Shown: positions 1-8,721 of the stretch, piece by piece
Numbering within the stretch: the stretch's first letter is position 1
Layout of the letters: each line of letters begins with the position of its first letter
Assembly (NCBI RefSeq): GCF_009749525.1
Contig: NZ_WOAC01000011.1
Location: forward strand, 62,001 to 126,000
DNA length: 64,000 nt
Reading direction: 5' to 3'
Origin: Mesorhizobium xinjiangense
GTDB taxonomy: Bacteria; Pseudomonadota; Alphaproteobacteria; Rhizobiales; Rhizobiaceae
Notes under the pieces: model-generated
Databases searched by the model: none
What the model was told of the DNA's origin: nothing
Seen by the model: only the letters and a program-made list of their open reading frames with translations
Program-made: the position numbers and the translations under genes

Positions 1-459
1 GAGCGTTGGGGCGGCGATGCGCGCTGCCTGCGGCAGGATGATGCGGCGCATCATCTGGCTCTGAGTCATGCCGACCGCCTGGCTGGCCTCCCACTGGCTC
101 CGGTCGACGCCGATGATCGCCGCCCGAATGCTTTCGGCCATGTAGGCGGAGAAGTGCAGCGTCAGGCCCATGATCGCTGCCGTTACGCCGTTGATCTGCG
201 TCAGGAAGGACACGATCTGTGGCAGTCCGTAATAGAACAGGAATAGCTGCACGAGCAGCGGAGTGCCCCGAAAGAAGCTGATGAAGATCGCGACTAGCCC
301 ATCGAGCACAGGGATACGAACGACGCGCTCCACGGCCAACAGCGATGCAATGATAAGCGCCAGCACCATGGCGATACCCGCCATGGCGAGCGTCAGCGGC
401 ACGTAACTGAGAATGACGGGCACCAGACCCAGCATGTACTGCAGATCAAGTGCCCGCAT
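1..459 (-). CDS. Amino-acid ABC transporter permease (partial, C-terminus beyond window)
   Basis: This is the inner-membrane permease of a polar amino-acid importer of the HisM/TcyL type. The visible 153 residues start MRALDLQYML and include hydrophobic segments and the cytoplasmic EAA loop (EASQAVGMTQSQMM, then RRIILPQA) that contacts the ATPase. The ATG at 459 lies 7 bases after the stop of the binding-protein gene, so the two are cotranscribed. The 3' end runs off the left edge; the ATPase gene is presumably beyond it. Substrate cannot be read from the sequence; cystine or another polar amino acid is likely from the partner protein. Confidence 0.9.
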   Translation of the reverse strand, partial: MRALDLQYMLGLVPVILSYVPLTLAMAGIAMVLALIIASLLAVERVVRIPVLDGLVAIFISFFRGTPLLVQLFLFYYGLPQIVSFLTQINGVTAAIMGLTLHFSAYMAESIRAAIIGVDRSQWEASQAVGMTQSQMMRRIILPQAARIAAPTL

Positions 460-466
460 CCGTCAC

Positions 467-1231
467 TTACTCCGAGCTCGTAATGTCGGCATCGAACCAC
501 TTTTGCGAGATTTCCGTGAGCGTGCCGTCTTCACGCAACGTGTCGAGGGCGGCATTCACTCTGTCGCGCAGCGCGCGACCTTCCTCGTCGTCGCGGAAGG
601 GATAGGCATTGCGGATCTCGCTGAAGGGCTGACCCGCAAGGGCCAGCGGCAGCGGGCTTTCCTTGATCACCTGGGCCGACGACACGCGGTCCAACACGAA
701 CGCGTCGACGCGCCCAAGTGCCGTGTCCTGTTCGATATTGCTTTCATAGGTGCGGATGTCGATCTGATCGGCGTTCGGCAGTTCGCGCAGAAGATCTTCG
801 AAGTTCGAACCGAGGTTGACCGCGACCGACTTGCCGCTGAGGTCCTCCGGGCCCGAGATCGTCGCCTCATTCCCCTCGCGCGTCACGATCTGTGCGCCGT
901 CAATAACGTACGGGTCACTGAACACGAAGGCTTCCTCGCGTTCCGGCGTAATCGTGATCTGGTTGGCGACGGTATCGATACGCCCAGCCTCTAGTGCGCC
1001 GATCAGACCGGAAAACGACATGGTCTCGAACTCGATCTCCCTACCAAGCTCTTCTCCGATCGCGTTCATCAGGTCGATTTCGAATCCCTGCAGCTCTCCT
1101 TGCCGGACGAAGGTGAAGGGAAAATAGCCACCGGACATGCCGACCGTGATCGGTCCCGTGCTCTCCTGGGCGTAGGCGGAGTTCCCGATCACCGCCATGG
1201 CGGCCGCGGCAAGTATCGCTTTGCGCAACAT
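467..1231 (-). CDS. Periplasmic amino-acid-binding protein of ABC transporter
   Basis: A 254-residue extracellular solute-binding protein of family 3. An N-terminal signal peptide (MLRKAILAAAAMAVIG, cleavage near AYA-QE) is followed by the typical GYFPFTF and GFEIDLMNAIGEELG segments of the first lobe and a C-terminal ISQKWF segment. It would capture an amino acid, perhaps cystine, in the periplasm and deliver it to the permease encoded 7 bases downstream. Import of a sulfur amino acid would fit the thiol and methionine-repair genes nearby, but that is inference. The length is normal for the family. Confidence 0.92.
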   Translation of the reverse strand: MLRKAILAAAAMAVIGNSAYAQESTGPITVGMSGGYFPFTFVRQGELQGFEIDLMNAIGEELGREIEFETMSFSGLIGALEAGRIDTVANQITITPEREEAFVFSDPYVIDGAQIVTREGNEATISGPEDLSGKSVAVNLGSNFEDLLRELPNADQIDIRTYESNIEQDTALGRVDAFVLDRVSSAQVIKESPLPLALAGQPFSEIRNAYPFRDDEEGRALRDRVNAALDTLREDGTLTEISQKWFDADITSSE

Positions 1232-1291
1232 GGGTCTGCTTCTTTCTAGTGTAATCCTCAGGACGATCGAACGAGAAGGCGCCGTTTCCGG

Positions 1292-1546
1292 TCAAACCGG
1301 CTTATGCGATTCCTCTTCTTCGAAGGTGACCGCCACGGCCGCATTCGCCGAAAGGCGGACCTTCGTTCCCTCCACGGTGGCGACCAGTCCGAGGTCAATA
1401 AAGTGGTTGTGCCCCTCGTGACTGCCCTCGCCGCTATCGCGCTTTGACAGCCGGATGCGGCCATCGGCAATGGCCTCGACGGTTCCTAAATGCACGCCGT
1501 CGGCGCCGATCACTTCCATGTCGGGAACGATTTGTTGTGTGCTCAC
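1292..1546 (-). CDS. DUF2171 family small protein
   Basis: An 84-residue protein that begins at a GTG (residues MSTQQIVPDMEVIG) preceded by AAGGAG at good spacing; an upstream in-frame extension to 1636 lacks family similarity and overlaps egtB, so it was not used. The pattern (GADGVHLGTVEAIADGRIRL, a histidine-rich middle GSHEGHNHFI, and VRLSANAAVA) is that of DUF2171 proteins, small PRC-barrel-like cytoplasmic proteins common in alphaproteobacteria. Function is unknown. It stands alone between the transporter genes and egtB, on the same strand. Confidence 0.75.
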   Translation of the reverse strand: MSTQQIVPDMEVIGADGVHLGTVEAIADGRIRLSKRDSGEGSHEGHNHFIDLGLVATVEGTKVRLSANAAVAVTFEEEESHKPV

Positions 1547-1596
1547 GGGTGTCTCCTTCAGACTTGAATGAAAAGGAATGTATTTTCGCCGGGCTG

Positions 1597-2874
1597 TTAC
1601 CCGTCCTCTGCGAGTCTCAGACCGGAAAACTGCCATCGAGCATGCCCGGGAAAGAAGTTACGGTAGCTCGCGCGAATATGCCCCGGCGGGGTCACGCAGG
1701 AGCCCCCGCGGAGGACGAATTGGCCCGACATGAATTTGCCGTTGTATTCACCAATGGCGCCCTCAACCGCGTGAAATCGCGGATATGGCGAGAACGCGCT
1801 GCGGGTCCACTCCCAGACATCCCCGAAGATTTGCTGAAGACCACCAACATGAGGTGATGCCGGTTTGGGACGAAGACGATGCGTGTCCAGGAAATTGCCC
1901 TGGATCGCGATCTCCTGAGCCGCGGCTTCCCACTCAAACTCCGTCGGAAGGCGCTTTCCTGACCATGTCGCGAATGCGTCTGCCTCGAAGTAGCTTATGT
2001 GGGTGACGGGCGCGATGGGATCGATGGGCTGGAACCCTTTTAGTGTCATCGTCCAGTTCTGTCCGTCACGCTCCTCCCAATAGAGAGGTTGCGACCACCC
2101 CTCGGCCAGCACCTTGGCCCAACCTTCCGATAGCCATAGGAGCGACTTCCTATACCCGCCGTCAGCGATGAAGTCCGCCCATTCGCCGTTCGTGACGAGG
2201 CGGTTGGCGAGCCGGAACGGTTCAACCAGCGCGCGATGACGGGGGCCTTCGCTATCGTAGGCAAATCCGACGGACCCATGCCCAATCTCAACGATTCCCC
2301 CGTCGAAATCGGTGAAGGCGAGCGGAGGAAGATCGGCCGTCTCCACTTCCACAGGCCCAGGATCGCGATAGGCGGGGTGAAGCGGGTTCTGAGCGAAGAG
2401 ATGCAAGATATCGGTGAGGAGGAGCTCTTGATGCTGCTGCTCATGATGACAGCCAAGCTCTACCAATTCCGCTATGTTCTGGTCGGGGCTCGTGCGCAAC
2501 AATGCGTCCAGCCCGAAATCGACATGCTTTCGATAGTCTAGGATCTGGCTCAATGCGGGTCGTGTGATCATCCCGCGTCTGGGCCGTGGCTGCCGAGCTC
2601 CGAGCGTTTCGTAATAGGAGTTGAAGAGAAAGCTGAACTCTTCATCGAAGGGCTCGTAGCCTGGGACGAACGGGTGGAGCACCATTGCCTCGAAGAACCA
2701 GGTCGTATGTGCGAGGTGCCATTTGGCCGGGCTTGCGTCCGGCATCGACTGGACCGTCGCATCGGCATCAGAAAGTGGTGCACCAAGCCTTTCACTGGTC
2801 TGACGAACCTCGTGAAAGAAGCTATGAAGGTCGTCTGGTCCGAGCGCCGTTTGGAAGAGCTGCGAAGGTTTCAT
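1597..2874 (-). CDS. egtB: EgtB-like iron-dependent sulfoxide synthase (ergothioneine biosynthesis)
   Basis: A protein of 425 residues from the chosen ATG (a GAGG lies upstream; longer in-frame starts at 2901 and 2970 exist). The N-terminal DinB-like domain carries the iron-ligand region GCHHEQQHQELLLTD, and the C-terminal formylglycine-generating-enzyme domain ends in FGDVWEWTRSAF and FVLRGGSCVTPPGH. EgtB couples trimethylhistidine (hercynine) with cysteine or gamma-glutamylcysteine using oxygen, forming the C-S bond of ergothioneine, a cytoplasmic antioxidant. The usual partner EgtD, the histidine methyltransferase, is not next to it. The setting among methionine sulfoxide reductases fits a redox-defence role. 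Confidence 0.85.
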   Translation of the reverse strand: MKPSQLFQTALGPDDLHSFFHEVRQTSERLGAPLSDADATVQSMPDASPAKWHLAHTTWFFEAMVLHPFVPGYEPFDEEFSFLFNSYYETLGARQPRPRRGMITRPALSQILDYRKHVDFGLDALLRTSPDQNIAELVELGCHHEQQHQELLLTDILHLFAQNPLHPAYRDPGPVEVETADLPPLAFTDFDGGIVEIGHGSVGFAYDSEGPRHRALVEPFRLANRLVTNGEWADFIADGGYRKSLLWLSEGWAKVLAEGWSQPLYWEERDGQNWTMTLKGFQPIDPIAPVTHISYFEADAFATWSGKRLPTEFEWEAAAQEIAIQGNFLDTHRLRPKPASPHVGGLQQIFGDVWEWTRSAFSPYPRFHAVEGAIGEYNGKFMSGQFVLRGGSCVTPPGHIRASYRNFFPGHARWQFSGLRLAEDG

Positions 2875-3022
2875 TGCAAGGCCTCGCAAGTGTTTTTGCA
2901 TTGGGTATCGAGTACTGAAGGTACCAATCCAATGCGACGCTAAAGCAAGCACGTATTGGAGGAATCTCAAAGCCGTGTCCGAACGTCCAGAAGCCGTCGC
3001 AATACAGCCTGCAGGCTCCCGG

Positions 3023-3502
3023 TCACGACCGCTCTCGGAAGATGCTCACAACCTTGTTGACGTCGACCGAGAACCCATTCCCGATCACGGTTCCCTCGGG
3101 ATCGATAGCAACGAACCACGGCGTACCACCCGTCCGATAATTCACCATCGTTGTTGGATATTGTCCGTCTGGCGAGATCGGGTCGTGGCCGAAAGGTACA
3201 CGGAGTCCGTATCGCTGCTGGTCGAGGGGCAACTGATCGGCCGTGTTGACGTCGAATCCTTCGAACACGGTCTGGACAACGGCAAATCCAACATCCAGCG
3301 GCGCTGCATGCTCAATCAACTCGAGCAGTGTCGGAAACCCATGCGAGTGACAGCCAGGGCACCAATGCTGGTAAAAGAACAAGATACGATGCCGTGACCC
3401 TAGATCATTGAGTGTCAGCGGTGCTCGCGGCCGCCCGGTCTCATCGATCCAATGGGAAACGAGGAGATCCGGTGCGACCAAACCCTGAATACCATTTGTC
3501 AT
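3023..3502 (-). CDS. Thioredoxin-like (TlpA/AhpC-TSA type) protein
   Basis: A 159-residue cytoplasmic thioredoxin-fold protein. It starts at MTNGIQGLVA; an in-frame extension to 3706 overlaps msrA and is not convincing. The redox motif WCPGC (Cys48 and Cys51) follows a beta strand (ILFFYQH), and the cis-proline region is near GGTPWFVAID. There is no signal peptide. It lies 31 bases downstream of msrA on the same strand, so it may recycle MsrA or MsrB or act as a peroxidase; that link is inference. Exact substrate unknown. Confidence 0.75.
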   Translation of the reverse strand: MTNGIQGLVAPDLLVSHWIDETGRPRAPLTLNDLGSRHRILFFYQHWCPGCHSHGFPTLLELIEHAAPLDVGFAVVQTVFEGFDVNTADQLPLDQQRYGLRVPFGHDPISPDGQYPTTMVNYRTGGTPWFVAIDPEGTVIGNGFSVDVNKVVSIFRERS

Positions 3503-3533
3503 GTCGTGCCCGTGCAAATCAGTACCTCGGGCG

Positions 3534-4046
3534 TCACGCGGCGTTTCGTCGTGGCAGTTTCCAGTCCGGCCGAACGAAGTGGCAGGTATAGCCGTTGGGG
3601 ATGCGCTCGAGGTAATCCTGGTGTTCCGGTTCCGCCTCCCAAAAGTCGCCGGCCGGCGCAACTTCCGTGACGACCTTCCCTGGCCACAAGCCGGCCGCAT
3701 TGACATCGGCTATTGTGTCTTCGGCCGTGCGGCGTTGCTCATCACTCGTGTAAAAGATCGCGGAACGGTAGCTCGCACCCCGGTCGTTGCCCTGACGGTT
3801 CAATGTCGACGGATCGTGGATCTGAAAGAAGAATTCGAGGATATCCCGATAGCTGGTCTCCTCGGGATTGAAGATGATTTCGATGGCCTCTGCGTGTGTA
3901 CCGTGGTTGCGGTAGGTTGCGTTCGGGACGTCGCCGCCGGAATAGCCGACCCTGGTCGAAACAACGCCTGGCTGGCGCCTTATCAATTGCTGCATTCCCC
4001 AGAAGCAACCTCCGGCAAGAAGTGCGCGTTCAGTTTTCGTAGCCAT
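3534..4046 (-). CDS. msrA: Peptide-methionine (S)-S-oxide reductase MsrA
   Basis: A 170-residue enzyme that reduces the S epimer of methionine sulfoxide in proteins and free methionine. The catalytic motif GGCFWG holds Cys14; the downstream signature GYSGG and HGTHAEAIE segments are intact, and a likely resolving cysteine is at about residue 155 (YTCHF). Only 2 bases separate its start from the stop of msrB upstream, so msrB-msrA-redoxin form an operon read on the minus strand. No signal peptide, so it acts in the cytoplasm. Confidence 0.95.
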   Translation of the reverse strand: MATKTERALLAGGCFWGMQQLIRRQPGVVSTRVGYSGGDVPNATYRNHGTHAEAIEIIFNPEETSYRDILEFFFQIHDPSTLNRQGNDRGASYRSAIFYTSDEQRRTAEDTIADVNAAGLWPGKVVTEVAPAGDFWEAEPEHQDYLERIPNGYTCHFVRPDWKLPRRNAA

Positions 4047-4048
4047 CG

Positions 4049-4498
4049 TTAAGCCTCCTGATTGAAGAGTTTGAGATATTCGCCGTATCCTTCGCTCTCG
4101 AGCTGATCGCGATGAATGAAGCGGAGAGACGCCGAGTTCATGCAGTAGCGCAGACCTCCCTTCTCCCGAGGTCCATCGGGAAACACATGGCCGAGATGGC
4201 TGTCGCCGTGTTTGGAACGAGCCTCGGTGCGGGTCATTCCGTGGGACCGGTCAACATTCTCGACCACGTTTTCCGGCACCAGGGGCTTCGTGAAGCTCGG
4301 CCAACCGGTGCCGCTGTCGAATTTATCTGCAGACGCGAATAGTGGCTCACCGGACACCACATCCACGTAGAGTCCCGGTTCCTTGTTGTCCCAGTATTCG
4401 TTTTGAAACGGGCGCTCCGTGCCATCTTCCTGGGTGACCCGGTATTGTTCCGGCGTCAGCTGCGCCACTGCTTCGGGAATTTTTCTGTATGTCTTCAT
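4049..4498 (-). CDS. msrB: Peptide-methionine (R)-S-oxide reductase MsrB, single-cysteine form
   Basis: A 149-residue MsrB that reduces the R epimer of methionine sulfoxide. Family motifs [35 protein letters not shown] and the catalytic RYCMNSASL (Cys119) are present. Both zinc-binding CxxC pairs are absent, and the position that holds the resolving cysteine in SGCGWPSF-type enzymes is Thr64 here. Cys119 is therefore the only cysteine, so recycling must use an outside thiol (thioredoxin, glutathione or the linked redoxin). First gene of the msrB-msrA-redoxin operon. Confidence 0.94.
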   Translation of the reverse strand: MKTYRKIPEAVAQLTPEQYRVTQEDGTERPFQNEYWDNKEPGLYVDVVSGEPLFASADKFDSGTGWPSFTKPLVPENVVENVDRSHGMTRTEARSKHGDSHLGHVFPDGPREKGGLRYCMNSASLRFIHRDQLESEGYGEYLKLFNQEA

Positions 4499-4581
4499 TT
4501 TGTGATCTCCTTTGCTGGCAACTTAAGAACAGGAACGCCAGCGCCCATAGTCCGACGCCCCTGGCGACAGCAGGACGTTGG

Positions 4582-5031
4582 TCACCGAGTGACCAACACG
4601 GGTGTCTTGGTCTGGGCCAGCACGTTGCTGGTCTGGCTACCCAACAGCAGGCGACCGAGGCCTCGACGGCCGTGCGATCCCATGACGATCAGGTCGGCCC
4701 CGATCTCCTCGGCCGTGAGGACAATGCCTTCGGCCGGGAAGCTGTCGTTGACGTAGACCGTCTTTACCGGAAGACCAGCGGCCTTCACCTTGTGCTCGGC
4801 CTTGTCGAGCAAATCCTTGGCCGCTTTTTCCTGCGCCTCGATGAGCCCCGGGATCGGATCACCGATGTAACCCGTGCCGGCGTAGTAGCCCGCACCCACG
4901 ACCGAAGCCGGCTCGCTCACGGTCACCACAGTGACGTCAGATTTCAGCGCCTTGGCGATTGCGATCGTCTGATCGAGTGCACGATCCGCCAGATCAGAAC
5001 CATCCGTCGCGACCAGAATATGAACGTACAT
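4582..5031 (-). CDS. Universal stress protein, UspA family
   Basis: A 149-residue Usp-fold protein. The N-terminal strand and loop MYVHILVATDGSDLA and the C-terminal nucleotide-binding signature VMGSHGRRGLGRLLLGSQTS match ATP-binding members of the family. Such proteins accumulate in stress or growth arrest; no enzymatic reaction is assigned. It is encoded 83 bases upstream of msrB on the same strand and could be cotranscribed with it. Confidence 0.9.
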   Translation of the reverse strand: MYVHILVATDGSDLADRALDQTIAIAKALKSDVTVVTVSEPASVVGAGYYAGTGYIGDPIPGLIEAQEKAAKDLLDKAEHKVKAAGLPVKTVYVNDSFPAEGIVLTAEEIGADLIVMGSHGRRGLGRLLLGSQTSNVLAQTKTPVLVTR

Positions 5032-5348
5032 ATCGTTTTACCTTAACATCGAAATTATGGCGACAGCTGCGACACTGCTTCAGGATTCTTGGGGTCTGTC
5101 TTCATCTTCTGGTCTCCCGTGCAGGTGGTCTAAAAGTAGGACCGCGGGTCTCCATGGTCCAATGACCTCTGGCTATTGAATCGATGCATTCGGCACTGCA
5201 TCCAAGAAACAACGGTGCGGCATACACGCTTCATGCTGTCTTGCTGCGCCAGTCCCCCGCCTGGCATCGCTGCCGGGCGACAATCTTCATCGCCGTCGAT
5301 TTGGTGAGTAGAAGCAATCGTGCCCCGGCAGGTCGTTCCGGCCGGGCG
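5032..5348. other. Intergenic stretch, no gene seen
   Basis: These 317 bases separate uspA from the host-attachment family gene, both on the minus strand. The stretch must contain the uspA promoter on the minus strand. Short open frames here have no family features. A GC-rich partly self-complementary segment near 5325-5350 lies just beyond the stop of the host-attachment gene and could be its terminator, but it has no T-run. Confidence 0.4.
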
Positions 5349-5753
5349 TCACGCCTCAGCGATCAGTGATGCGATGTCCTCGACTGGGCGCTGATTCAGA
5401 TCTTTGGGGAGTTGACCTATGATCTTGCCTGTCAGATCAGCGTGGAAGTGTTTGCGCAGCTCACCCAGCGTCCTCGGGTCGGCGACTACCACCAAATGCT
5501 CTATCGTCCCATCCAAGCTCTGTTTGTTGAGGAACGCCGCCGTTGCTGCCGCGAAGTTATCCTCGACGAGCCGTCTTGCATCGGGGTTGGCTGACCCGGA
5601 GTGATGGCGGGTGCCTGAGCCTGAGTTGGTGGGGCCAAGTCTCGGCGAAGTAATCTCGACCAGAAGTACCCCTGGTTTCACACCCTTGTTGCGGAATAGC
5701 CGGAGCGTTGCGCCGTCGGCGACTGCGACTGTCGTACCGGGAGGTAAAATCAA
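5349..5753 (-). CDS. Host attachment family protein (PF10116-like)
   Basis: A 134-residue protein of the family annotated as 'required for attachment to host cells' in rhizobia and agrobacteria. The order of features is typical: an N-terminal strand with VAVADGATLRLFRNKG, a central DARRLVEDNFAAAT, the VVVADPRTLGELR segment and a C-terminal DLNQRPVEDIASLI. No signal peptide is present, so the historical name probably overstates a surface role. The fold resembles archaeal release-factor-like domains. It stands alone. Confidence 0.8.
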   Translation of the reverse strand: MILPPGTTVAVADGATLRLFRNKGVKPGVLLVEITSPRLGPTNSGSGTRHHSGSANPDARRLVEDNFAAATAAFLNKQSLDGTIEHLVVVADPRTLGELRKHFHADLTGKIIGQLPKDLNQRPVEDIASLIAEA

Positions 5754-5935
5754 GCGAAGGTCTCCTGTTCACGATCCCGCACGACCACCGGCGGGGTACG
5801 ATGCGTGTTGGCGCTCTGTGCGCCTTAGCGTAATGGTCCTGTCGTGCCGATCCCCAGAGCACAGCGCGCCCTCCCGAGGCGGATGGGTGGGATCATGAGC
5901 TCCATCGCAGAACAACTCTCTCGCGTTTGCGGTCG

Positions 5936-7003
5936 TTACTCCGCAGTTGGAGTTGTCGGTGTGTTGATTGCGTAGAATACGCCTCCCTCCAGGGTTGGCC
6001 GGTACGCGACGTCGCCTGTGACAATGCTGCCTGCTACCTCCGCCGCGTTGACGCACGGGAGAGTGAGGCGCACCCGTGTTCCGGCACCTTGCTTGCTCTC
6101 TATGCCCACCGCGCCTCCCCGTTCCTCAGCGAAGCGCTGGACTTGGGGGAGCCCGAGGCCGCTACCCCTGCCCGGAGGCTTTGTCGTGAAGTACGGGTTG
6201 AGGGCTTGCGAGAGCACCTCACTGGACATGCCTTCCCCGTCGTCAGCGACCACGATCTCGACGGCTCGCCTTGCAGCAAAACCGGAAGCTTCGATGTTCC
6301 GCGCTGTAAGGGTGATTGCGCCGCCGCCCGGCATCGCGTCGGCCGAGTTTCGAAAGAGGTTCAGCAGTGCGAAGTACAGCCCTTCCGGGTCGGCATTGAA
6401 ATCCCATAAATCGGGAGCGATCTCGCTGCGAACGGCGATATCCGGGCGCAGCGCCTGGAAAAGCGTGGCTACCATCGACGCGAAGCGATCGCCGTCGACA
6501 GCTCCGTCGATCGAGTGGTCGCAAAGTCGCGCTGTGTCGAGCAGCTGCCGGCTGAGAAAGGCGCCCCGCGTGATCGCTTCTTCCATCTTGTTGACGATGG
6601 CCCTGCGGTACCCGGCATCGTCCTGACACTCGAGCAGCCGCAGACCGCTCGCGATCACGGCGAAAAGGTTGTTGATGTCGTGCACGGCGAACTGCTCCAC
6701 GTCCACGGTCGGACAGCCCCCCTTCGGCCGATGTGGCGCGAGCATGTCGCCTGTCTTAGGTGTTGTGGCGGCCCGGCACAGGACGCCGGAGACCTCGCCG
6801 TCACTGCCAACGAGCGGAATCTCTACGCACCTGGACGCGATACGGCCGCTGACAGCATGGGGAACCCTCAGGACACTCGGGCTGAATACCCGCCGCGCCC
6901 CAATCGCAACCCCGGCGCTGTCCGCGAGTACGAAGACATCCTCCAACGCGGGGAGTTCGAGCTCGTCGTGAAGGGAACCATTGAGTGACTCGTTGATCTG
7001 CAT
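5936..7003 (-). CDS. Orphan sensor histidine kinase
   Basis: 355 residues from an ATG preceded by AAGGAGGT with ideal spacing; a longer GTG-started frame to 7114 has no such ribosome site. A small N-terminal sensory region (about residues 1-95) is followed by the phospho-acceptor box around VHDINN (His108) and a HATPase domain with N box LFRNSADAMP, G1 DDGEGM and G2 GRGSGLGLPQ. No transmembrane segments are visible, so it is cytoplasmic. No response regulator or receiver domain is encoded next to it, so the phosphate acceptor is unknown. Confidence 0.85.
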   Translation of the reverse strand: MQINESLNGSLHDELELPALEDVFVLADSAGVAIGARRVFSPSVLRVPHAVSGRIASRCVEIPLVGSDGEVSGVLCRAATTPKTGDMLAPHRPKGGCPTVDVEQFAVHDINNLFAVIASGLRLLECQDDAGYRRAIVNKMEEAITRGAFLSRQLLDTARLCDHSIDGAVDGDRFASMVATLFQALRPDIAVRSEIAPDLWDFNADPEGLYFALLNLFRNSADAMPGGGAITLTARNIEASGFAARRAVEIVVADDGEGMSSEVLSQALNPYFTTKPPGRGSGLGLPQVQRFAEERGGAVGIESKQGAGTRVRLTLPCVNAAEVAGSIVTGDVAYRPTLEGGVFYAINTPTTPTAE

Positions 7004-7443
7004 CTCGAACCTCCTTGCCCTGGATTCGTTGAACGGGCACCGACTTGGCCGGAACACGAGATAGGGCGACAACAGCTCGAACTCTGGGACGATGGCGCCG
7101 CGAAGGAAAATCACTGTTAGCCATGGAGTCGATAGCCGACCGTTATCGGCGAGCGTGCTGGCATGTGGTGAGCGATCTGTGCCGCGACACTCGGAACGGG
7201 CTCGATCAAGCGAGGCTCTACGGCAGTCGGGGGGAGTACTTACGTTCTGACGTCATCATAACGGACGGCTATCGACTCGATAGCATGAGGTGACTTCCCA
7301 CTCGCGATTTAGAATTCCATGCTCTGGGGTAGCGTGGTCATGTTACGCACAGCCGGGTTTTGGTCCGAGAAGGCGGCGCGGATGTTCGCGCCCCTTGCGT
7401 TGGGATCGACTACGCGTTGGCGCCCCAAGAATGAGATACGATC
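7004..7443. other. Divergent promoter region between histidine kinase and monooxygenase-fold gene
   Basis: A 440-base stretch between divergently read genes. No convincing gene is seen. It contains the 17-base palindrome at 7268-7284 and an extra half-site TCGATAGC at 7130-7137, which suggest binding of a dimeric regulator. Confidence 0.5.
7268..7284. promoter_or_regulatory. 17-base perfect palindrome, candidate operator
   Basis: GCTATCGA and TCGATAGC flank a single central C and form a perfect inverted repeat. The half-site TCGATAGC occurs again at 7130-7137, about 140 bases away and close to the kinase start. Perfect arms of 8 bases in a divergent promoter region suggest an operator, but the binding protein is unknown. 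Confidence 0.5.
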
Positions 7444-8130
7444 ATGTTTTCAGTACTTTTCGAGGTCCTCCCGAACAATGAGAAGGTTGCTGACTACCTC
7501 GAGAACGCCGAGAGGCTCCGCCCCGAGCTGGAACAGGTAGACGGCTTCGTCGACAACGTTCGTTACAGGAGCCTCACCCGCGAGGGTTGGTTTCTTTCGC
7601 TTTCGAACTGGCGGGATGAGAAGTCGCTCGTCCGGTGGCGCACCAACGAACGTCATCATGAGATCCAGGAGAGGGGCCGAAACGAAATCCTCGCGGATTA
7701 CCACCTGCGCGTTGGCCAGATCACCGCCGACAATCAGGTGCCCGCGGATTACGCGCTGACGGAGCAGCGGCTCGACGAGACCGAGGTCGGGGAGGGAACC
7801 GCGGTCACGCTCATCAACGCTAGTCGGCCCTCGGAGTGGAAGCAGACCAACAACCCGTACGACTGTGCCGAGTGGTTGGGCCTGAACCCGTGGGCCGACA
7901 ATATGATATCCTGGGACATCTTCGACGCGGTGCTCACACCGGGTGATCTCATTGTGCTCGTATCCTGGAAGGACGCCACGGCGGCGCGGACCTACGAGGA
8001 CTCTTCCGCGCCGAATGACAAGGCGAGGATGCGAAGAGTTCGGATCGTGCGCGACTACGGGAAATACGATCGTCGTGAAGCGCCTCAGTACTACCCAGAT
8101 GCGGATGGCGGCGAGACTTTGCGCGCTTGA
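7444..8130 (+). CDS. Antibiotic biosynthesis monooxygenase (ABM)-fold protein
   Basis: A 228-residue protein whose N-terminal part (MFSVLFEVLPNNEKVADYL, then GFVDNVRYRSL, LSLSNWRDEKSLVRWRTNERHHEIQERG) is a dimeric alpha-beta-barrel ABM domain. The second half has a degenerate repeat of the same fold (LIVLVSWKDATAARTYED). Such proteins act on small organic substrates without cofactors, or degrade haem; the substrate here cannot be told. It starts a plus-strand group with a cupin and a pirin. Confidence 0.75.
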   Translation: MFSVLFEVLPNNEKVADYLENAERLRPELEQVDGFVDNVRYRSLTREGWFLSLSNWRDEKSLVRWRTNERHHEIQERGRNEILADYHLRVGQITADNQVPADYALTEQRLDETEVGEGTAVTLINASRPSEWKQTNNPYDCAEWLGLNPWADNMISWDIFDAVLTPGDLIVLVSWKDATAARTYEDSSAPNDKARMRRVRIVRDYGKYDRREAPQYYPDADGGETLRA

Positions 8131-8246
8131 CACCTCCATGTTGGGGGGTGTTGCGCGGCATGGCCGACATTCTCGGTGTATTTTTACCCAGAGGATTGGC
8201 AATCCTCCGAATAGTCCCCAACAACGGGGCAGTGTGGAGAACGACC

Positions 8247-8654
8247 ATGAAGATCCGATCAGTTGTCGCCGCGGTCGCCCTTGCCTCGCCGATGGCAAGC
8301 GTCGCCGGTGCCCAGGAAGCGGAAACCGTCGCCAAGAACTTCGAAGCGACCATTCCGAATATTCCCGGGAAATCCCTGGTGGCTGTCGAGGTTACCTATC
8401 CCCCGAGGGCCGCATCGCCGGCTCATACCCACGCGAAATCGGCGTTTATCTACGCCTACGTGATCTCGGGCTCGATCGAGTCTCAAGTGAATGACGGCGA
8501 GACGCGCATCTATCAGGCCGGCGAGAGCTGGTCGGAAGAGCCGGGCGCAACCCATTCGGTCAGCCGCAACGCGAGCGAGACCGAGCCCGCAAAGCTTCTC
8601 GCGGTCTTCGTCCTCGACACCGGTGACAATCCGCTGACCACGCCGCTCGAATAA
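8247..8654 (+). CDS. Secreted cupin-domain protein
   Basis: A protein of 135 residues from the ATG at 8247. The N-terminal signal peptide (MKIRSVVAAVALASPMASVA, cleavage about AGA-QE) directs it to the periplasm. One cupin domain follows, with motif 1 around SPAHTHAKSAFIYAYVISG and motif 2 around GESWSEEPGATHSVSRN, supplying histidine ligands for a metal. The in-frame stretch upstream (from 8127) overlaps the monooxygenase-fold gene and has no ribosome site. Function is uncharacterised; a pirin, another cupin protein, follows at 8722. Confidence 0.82.
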   Translation: MKIRSVVAAVALASPMASVAGAQEAETVAKNFEATIPNIPGKSLVAVEVTYPPRAASPAHTHAKSAFIYAYVISGSIESQVNDGETRIYQAGESWSEEPGATHSVSRNASETEPAKLLAVFVLDTGDNPLTTPLE

Positions 8655-8721
8655 TCCTTCGATCGACCGCGCGGTCGAGGCGAGACTACGGTCAACCAAC
8701 GCACGATGAAAGGACCGCGAC

